33,507 nt of DNA from NCBI GenBank assembly GCA_018335975.1, contig JAGXRH010000024.1:94738-128244 (forward strand), in the 5' to 3' direction. The notes under the pieces are model-generated. The model worked only from the letters and a program-made list of their open reading frames with translations. It had not been told where the DNA came from and searched no databases. This document shows, piece by piece, positions 30,333-33,507 of this stretch; position 1 is the first letter of the stretch, and every line of letters begins with the position of its first letter. Source of the stretch: Ignavibacteriales bacterium. Its GTDB lineage: Bacteria; Bacteroidota; Ignavibacteria; UBA10030; F1-140-MAGs086. Made by a program: the position numbers and the translations under genes.

Positions 30333-31472
30333 ATGAAAACAGAACAACGACGATGGTCTAACGCAAATGGCTGGGAAAATCCATTTACGTCAGAACTTTC
30401 TCAATCAGTGCAGGTTGTTTTTGTCTTCGGAAGTTTGCCCGAATTTATAAACGAGAACTGGTTGACTTCGCTGAAAAAAACTTTTCCGAAAGCAATATTA
30501 TTCGGATGTTCAACGGCGGGGGAAATCTACGGAACGCAGGTTACCGACGAAACGGTTGTTGCCACTGCCGTACATTTTGAAAAAACAAAAATACAAGTTT
30601 CCGGCATTCAGTTAGCCAAAGCCGAAGAGAGTTTTCACGCCGGCGAAGAGCTTGCAAAGGCGTTGGAAAAAACTGGACTTGTTCACGTCATCGTGCTTTC
30701 CGATGGATTAAATGTGAACGGAAGTGAATTGGTTGCGGGTTTATCGAAACGTCTCCCTACTAATGTAACTGTTACGGGCGGACTTTCAGGAGACGGCGAT
30801 AGATTTAAAGAAACATTTGTCGTATGGAAAGGCGCAATGCAAAGCCACACCATAACTATTCTCGGTCTGTATGGAGAGCATTTACGGGTTGGGTATGGTT
30901 CGCTCGGAGGTTGGGATTCTTTTGGTCCGGAACGTCTTATTACAAAATCCCGCGGCAATGTGTTGTACGAATTGGATGGGAAATCTGCGCTTGAATTGTA
31001 TAAAAATTATTTAGGCGAACACGCGAAAGAACTTCCGGCATCGGGATTATTGTTTCCGTTAAGTTTACGGACGAAAGAAGGAGAATCAGGCGTAGTCCGA
31101 ACAATTCTTGCCGTTGATGAAGATGAACAAAGTATGACGTTTGCCGGCGATGTTCCCGAAGGAGCGTACGCGCGATTGATGAAAGCGAACTTTGACCATT
31201 TAATTGATGGAGCCGTGGGCGCGGCAAAAACAAGTTACGAAGCAATTGGTTCATCGTCACCGGATTTGGCGCTTCTCATCAGTTGTGTTGGGAGAAAATT
31301 AGTTCTTAAACAACGTATCGAAGAAGAAGTGGAAGGGGTGCGGGATGTGCTTGGCGAAAAAACAGTATTGATGGGATTTTATTCTTACGGTGAAATCTCA
31401 CCGTTCACGCCAAGCGCAAAATGTGAACTCCACAATCAAACAATGACGATTACGACTCTATCCGAAAGATGA
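30333..31472 (+). CDS. FIST-domain sensory protein
   Basis: 379 residues, no signal peptide or membrane segment. The N-terminal FIST domain (about 25-225) has ILFGCSTAGEI and TVTGGLSGDGDRF; the C-terminal FIST_C domain (about 230-370) ends with FYSYGEISP, the usual final motif. FIST domains are proposed to bind small molecules such as amino acids and occur with signalling proteins. The stop codon is separated by one base from the ATG of a PAS histidine kinase, so the two are almost certainly co-translated, and this protein probably supplies the input for that kinase. No enzymatic motif is seen. Confidence 0.9.
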   Translation: MKTEQRRWSNANGWENPFTSELSQSVQVVFVFGSLPEFINENWLTSLKKTFPKAILFGCSTAGEIYGTQVTDETVVATAVHFEKTKIQVSGIQLAKAEESFHAGEELAKALEKTGLVHVIVLSDGLNVNGSELVAGLSKRLPTNVTVTGGLSGDGDRFKETFVVWKGAMQSHTITILGLYGEHLRVGYGSLGGWDSFGPERLITKSRGNVLYELDGKSALELYKNYLGEHAKELPASGLLFPLSLRTKEGESGVVRTILAVDEDEQSMTFAGDVPEGAYARLMKANFDHLIDGAVGAAKTSYEAIGSSSPDLALLISCVGRKLVLKQRIEEEVEGVRDVLGEKTVLMGFYSYGEISPFTPSAKCELHNQTMTITTLSER

Positions 31473-31473
31473 T

Positions 31474-33507
31474 ATGGGTAGTTTTCATAGACTATTAGAC
31501 CGTCAACTCAAACGATATTTCGGCTCGGAAGAAAACATTTCTCCCAAATGGAATAAATTTCTCGATGCCGTGAATGCGGCGTACATTGCTTCCGATGAAG
31601 ACCGCGCGATGGTGGAACATTCTCTTGAACTCAGTTCGCAGGAAATGCTGCAAACCAATGCGCAAATGCGGGGGATGTTTCAAGCGTTTCCTGATGTCTA
31701 TTTTCATATGGATGCGAGCGGAAAGATTTTGCAATTTGCGTCGGGGAGTACCGATTCACTTTTTGGCGCATCGGAAAATTTATTGGGAAAACGATTATCC
31801 GATGTTCTTCCAAAGGAAGTTAGTGCCAAAGTAGAAAGCGCTCTTCAAGAAGTGTTCAGGACAAATTCGCTGGTTTTGGTAGAGTACTCGCTTATTGAAA
31901 GGAACGAAGAAAAAATATTTGAAGCGCGGTTTGTTCCATATGCGGGAAACCAAGTGTCCACAATTATCCGGGATGTTACCCTGCAGAAGCAAGAAGAAAA
32001 CGCGCTTAAACTTTTTCGAACGCTAATGGATAATTCCAGCGACGCGATCGAAGTGCTGGACCCTCGTTCGCTCCGGTATCTCGACGTGAACAAAAAAGCG
32101 TGTGAAGAACTTGGCTATTCGAGAAACGAACTTCTCTCTCTTTCCGTCTTTGATATTGACCCCAATGTTACGGCTTCGTCGTACGCGGAGGCGGAAGATA
32201 TAAAACAGAAAGGTGCCCAAACGCTGGAAAGTCAGCATAAACGAAAAGATGGTTCAATGTTTCCGGTGGAAGTGAATGTAACTTTTGTTTCGCTGGACAG
32301 AGATTATCTTGTCTCGGTAGTTCGGAATATTACGGAACGCAAACGCGTCGAAGAAAAACTTGCTGAAAGCGAAGAACGGTTTCGCACATTATTTGAAGGA
32401 ATGATGGATGGTGTGTACCGGAGTACACACGAAGGAAAATTTGTTGATGTCAATCATTCAATGATACAAATGTTCGGCTACGCAAACAGAGAAGAAATGC
32501 TACAGGTTGATATTAAAAAAGAACTCTACTTTGCAGAAGAAGACCGTGAAAGTCATTTCCTCGATACCGGAACGGAGAAAGTAGAAATCTTTCGTATGCG
32601 GAGAAAGGACGGCGCGGAAATTTGGGTAGAAGACCACGGACGCTACGTACACGATGAACACGGTAAAGTCATTTTTCACGAAGGAGTGTTGCGTGATGTA
32701 ACAGAACGAAAACTCATCGAAGAACGAATACGAAACAACGAAGAACAATTACAACTTTTCATTGAACATACGCCCGCATCAATTGCAATGTTCGATACGG
32801 AAATGAAATATCTAGTTGCCAGCCGTCAATGGCATGTTAATTATAATTTACGCGAGGAGAACATTATCGGAAAAAGTCATTACGAAGTATTTCCGGAAAT
32901 TCCTGACCGATGGAAAGAAATTCACAAGCGGTGTTTAGCAGGGGCAACGGAAAAATGCGAAGAAGACCAATTTCCAAGACTTGACGGCACGGTAGATTGG
33001 GTGCGATGGGAAATAATTCCGTGGCATAAATCCAATGGAGAAATCGGTGGCATCATTCTTTTTACCGAACTCATTACCGAACGTAAAAAACTCGAAGAAC
33101 AATTGCGTCAATCGCAAAAAATGGAAAGCATCGGTGTTCTTGCGGGAGGGATTGCACACGATTTCAATAATTTGCTCGGCATCATCGGCGGTTATGCTTC
33201 ACTTCTCGAACGCAAAAAAAATGACCCGGAAAAATTTTCTCAAAACATTGAAGCGATAACTGCAGCAGTAACACGGGGCGCATCGTTGGTAAAACAAATG
33301 CTCACCTTCGCGCGCAAAGCGAACATTGTACTGGAATCGGTGAACGTGCAGGCGTTGCTCGAAGAAATTTCTGCAATGTGTCAACAAACATTTCCGAAAA
33401 CCATCACGTTTTCCGTTCACAGCGAACCGAATCTACCTTCCATTCTCGGTGATGCGAACCAGCTGCACCAAGCGTTGCTGAATATCTGCGTGAATGCAAG
33501 AGATGCA
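31474..33507 (+). CDS. Multi-PAS sensor histidine kinase, 3' end beyond the window
   Basis: The frame is open for 678 codons from ATG 31474 to the window end with no stop. An N-terminal region (1-65, 'FHRLLDRQLKRYFGSEENISPKWNKFL') resembles the coiled linker found before PAS domains in FIST-linked kinases. Four PAS modules follow: about 67-175 (FQAFPDVYFHMDASGKILQ), 178-300, 302-425 and 427-545, most ending in DVTERK/ITERK-like linkers. The HisKA helix has phospho-acceptor His562 (GGIAHDFNNLL), and the HATPase begins (NICVNARDA, cut at the edge). No membrane segment is seen, so it is cytoplasmic. Whether a receiver follows, as in the giant kinase at 8541-12821, cannot be told. It starts one base after the FIST gene stop. 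Confidence 0.92.
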   Translation, partial: MGSFHRLLDRQLKRYFGSEENISPKWNKFLDAVNAAYIASDEDRAMVEHSLELSSQEMLQTNAQMRGMFQAFPDVYFHMDASGKILQFASGSTDSLFGASENLLGKRLSDVLPKEVSAKVESALQEVFRTNSLVLVEYSLIERNEEKIFEARFVPYAGNQVSTIIRDVTLQKQEENALKLFRTLMDNSSDAIEVLDPRSLRYLDVNKKACEELGYSRNELLSLSVFDIDPNVTASSYAEAEDIKQKGAQTLESQHKRKDGSMFPVEVNVTFVSLDRDYLVSVVRNITERKRVEEKLAESEERFRTLFEGMMDGVYRSTHEGKFVDVNHSMIQMFGYANREEMLQVDIKKELYFAEEDRESHFLDTGTEKVEIFRMRRKDGAEIWVEDHGRYVHDEHGKVIFHEGVLRDVTERKLIEERIRNNEEQLQLFIEHTPASIAMFDTEMKYLVASRQWHVNYNLREENIIGKSHYEVFPEIPDRWKEIHKRCLAGATEKCEEDQFPRLDGTVDWVRWEIIPWHKSNGEIGGIILFTELITERKKLEEQLRQSQKMESIGVLAGGIAHDFNNLLGIIGGYASLLERKKNDPEKFSQNIEAITAAVTRGASLVKQMLTFARKANIVLESVNVQALLEEISAMCQQTFPKTITFSVHSEPNLPSILGDANQLHQALLNICVNARDA

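Overview
The window looks like chromosomal DNA of a free-living Bacteroidota/Chlorobiota-type bacterium, most likely from the Ignavibacteria. The evidence is a secreted protein ending in a type IX secretion (Por) sorting domain with the 'NYPNPFNP' signature, a TonB-dependent receptor, PorV-like and other outer-membrane barrels, AT-rich coding sequence, and starts that mostly lack strong Shine-Dalgarno sites. The lineage is inferred from these families; there is no rRNA gene to confirm it.

Layout. 1-2595: nitrite ammonification genes nrfH (5' end cut by the window) and nrfA, with a HEAT-like protein gene between them. 2618-3261: a PIN toxin/antitoxin pair on the minus strand. 3370-8093: a small exported protein, a TonB-dependent receptor and a T9SS-exported Asp-box (sialidase-like) protein. 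8541-12821: a very large cytoplasmic hybrid kinase (seven PAS domains, GAF, kinase, receiver). 12822-16389: a repeat-rich tract with nested palindromes, a 21-bp tandem repeat, a CheY-like regulator, a small hypothetical gene, and an IS200-type transposase element followed by an array of transposase-less relatives. 16390-20065: a NarL/NarX-type two-component pair. 20291-22735: a hemerythrin - alpha/beta hydrolase - outer-membrane protein operon on the minus strand. 22938-23753: an SPOUT RNA methyltransferase. 23865-26522: a PorV-like protein and an outer-membrane barrel related to HHH-barrel proteins. 26676-30237: histidine degradation (hutI, ftcD), interrupted by a GxxExxY gene lying between two copies of a palindromic repeat. 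30333-33507: a FIST sensor gene almost touching a multi-PAS histidine kinase that runs off the window.

Functionally the window combines anaerobic nitrite respiration, histidine catabolism, outer-membrane uptake and secretion, and an unusual amount of PAS-based signalling (three large kinases in 33 kb).

The least ordinary feature is the interspersed repeats. Family A ('CACAAAG' elements) and family B ('GGCACACTGATGACACGG' elements) are palindromic and lie in gaps between genes. Two of the three B copies start at, or within one base of, a stop codon, and the third supplies the stop codon of the GxxExxY gene. The IS200-type element has four short relatives with matching end hairpins. In the array, a 62-bp exact duplication carries the last codons of the neighbouring response-regulator gene, which records how the array grew.
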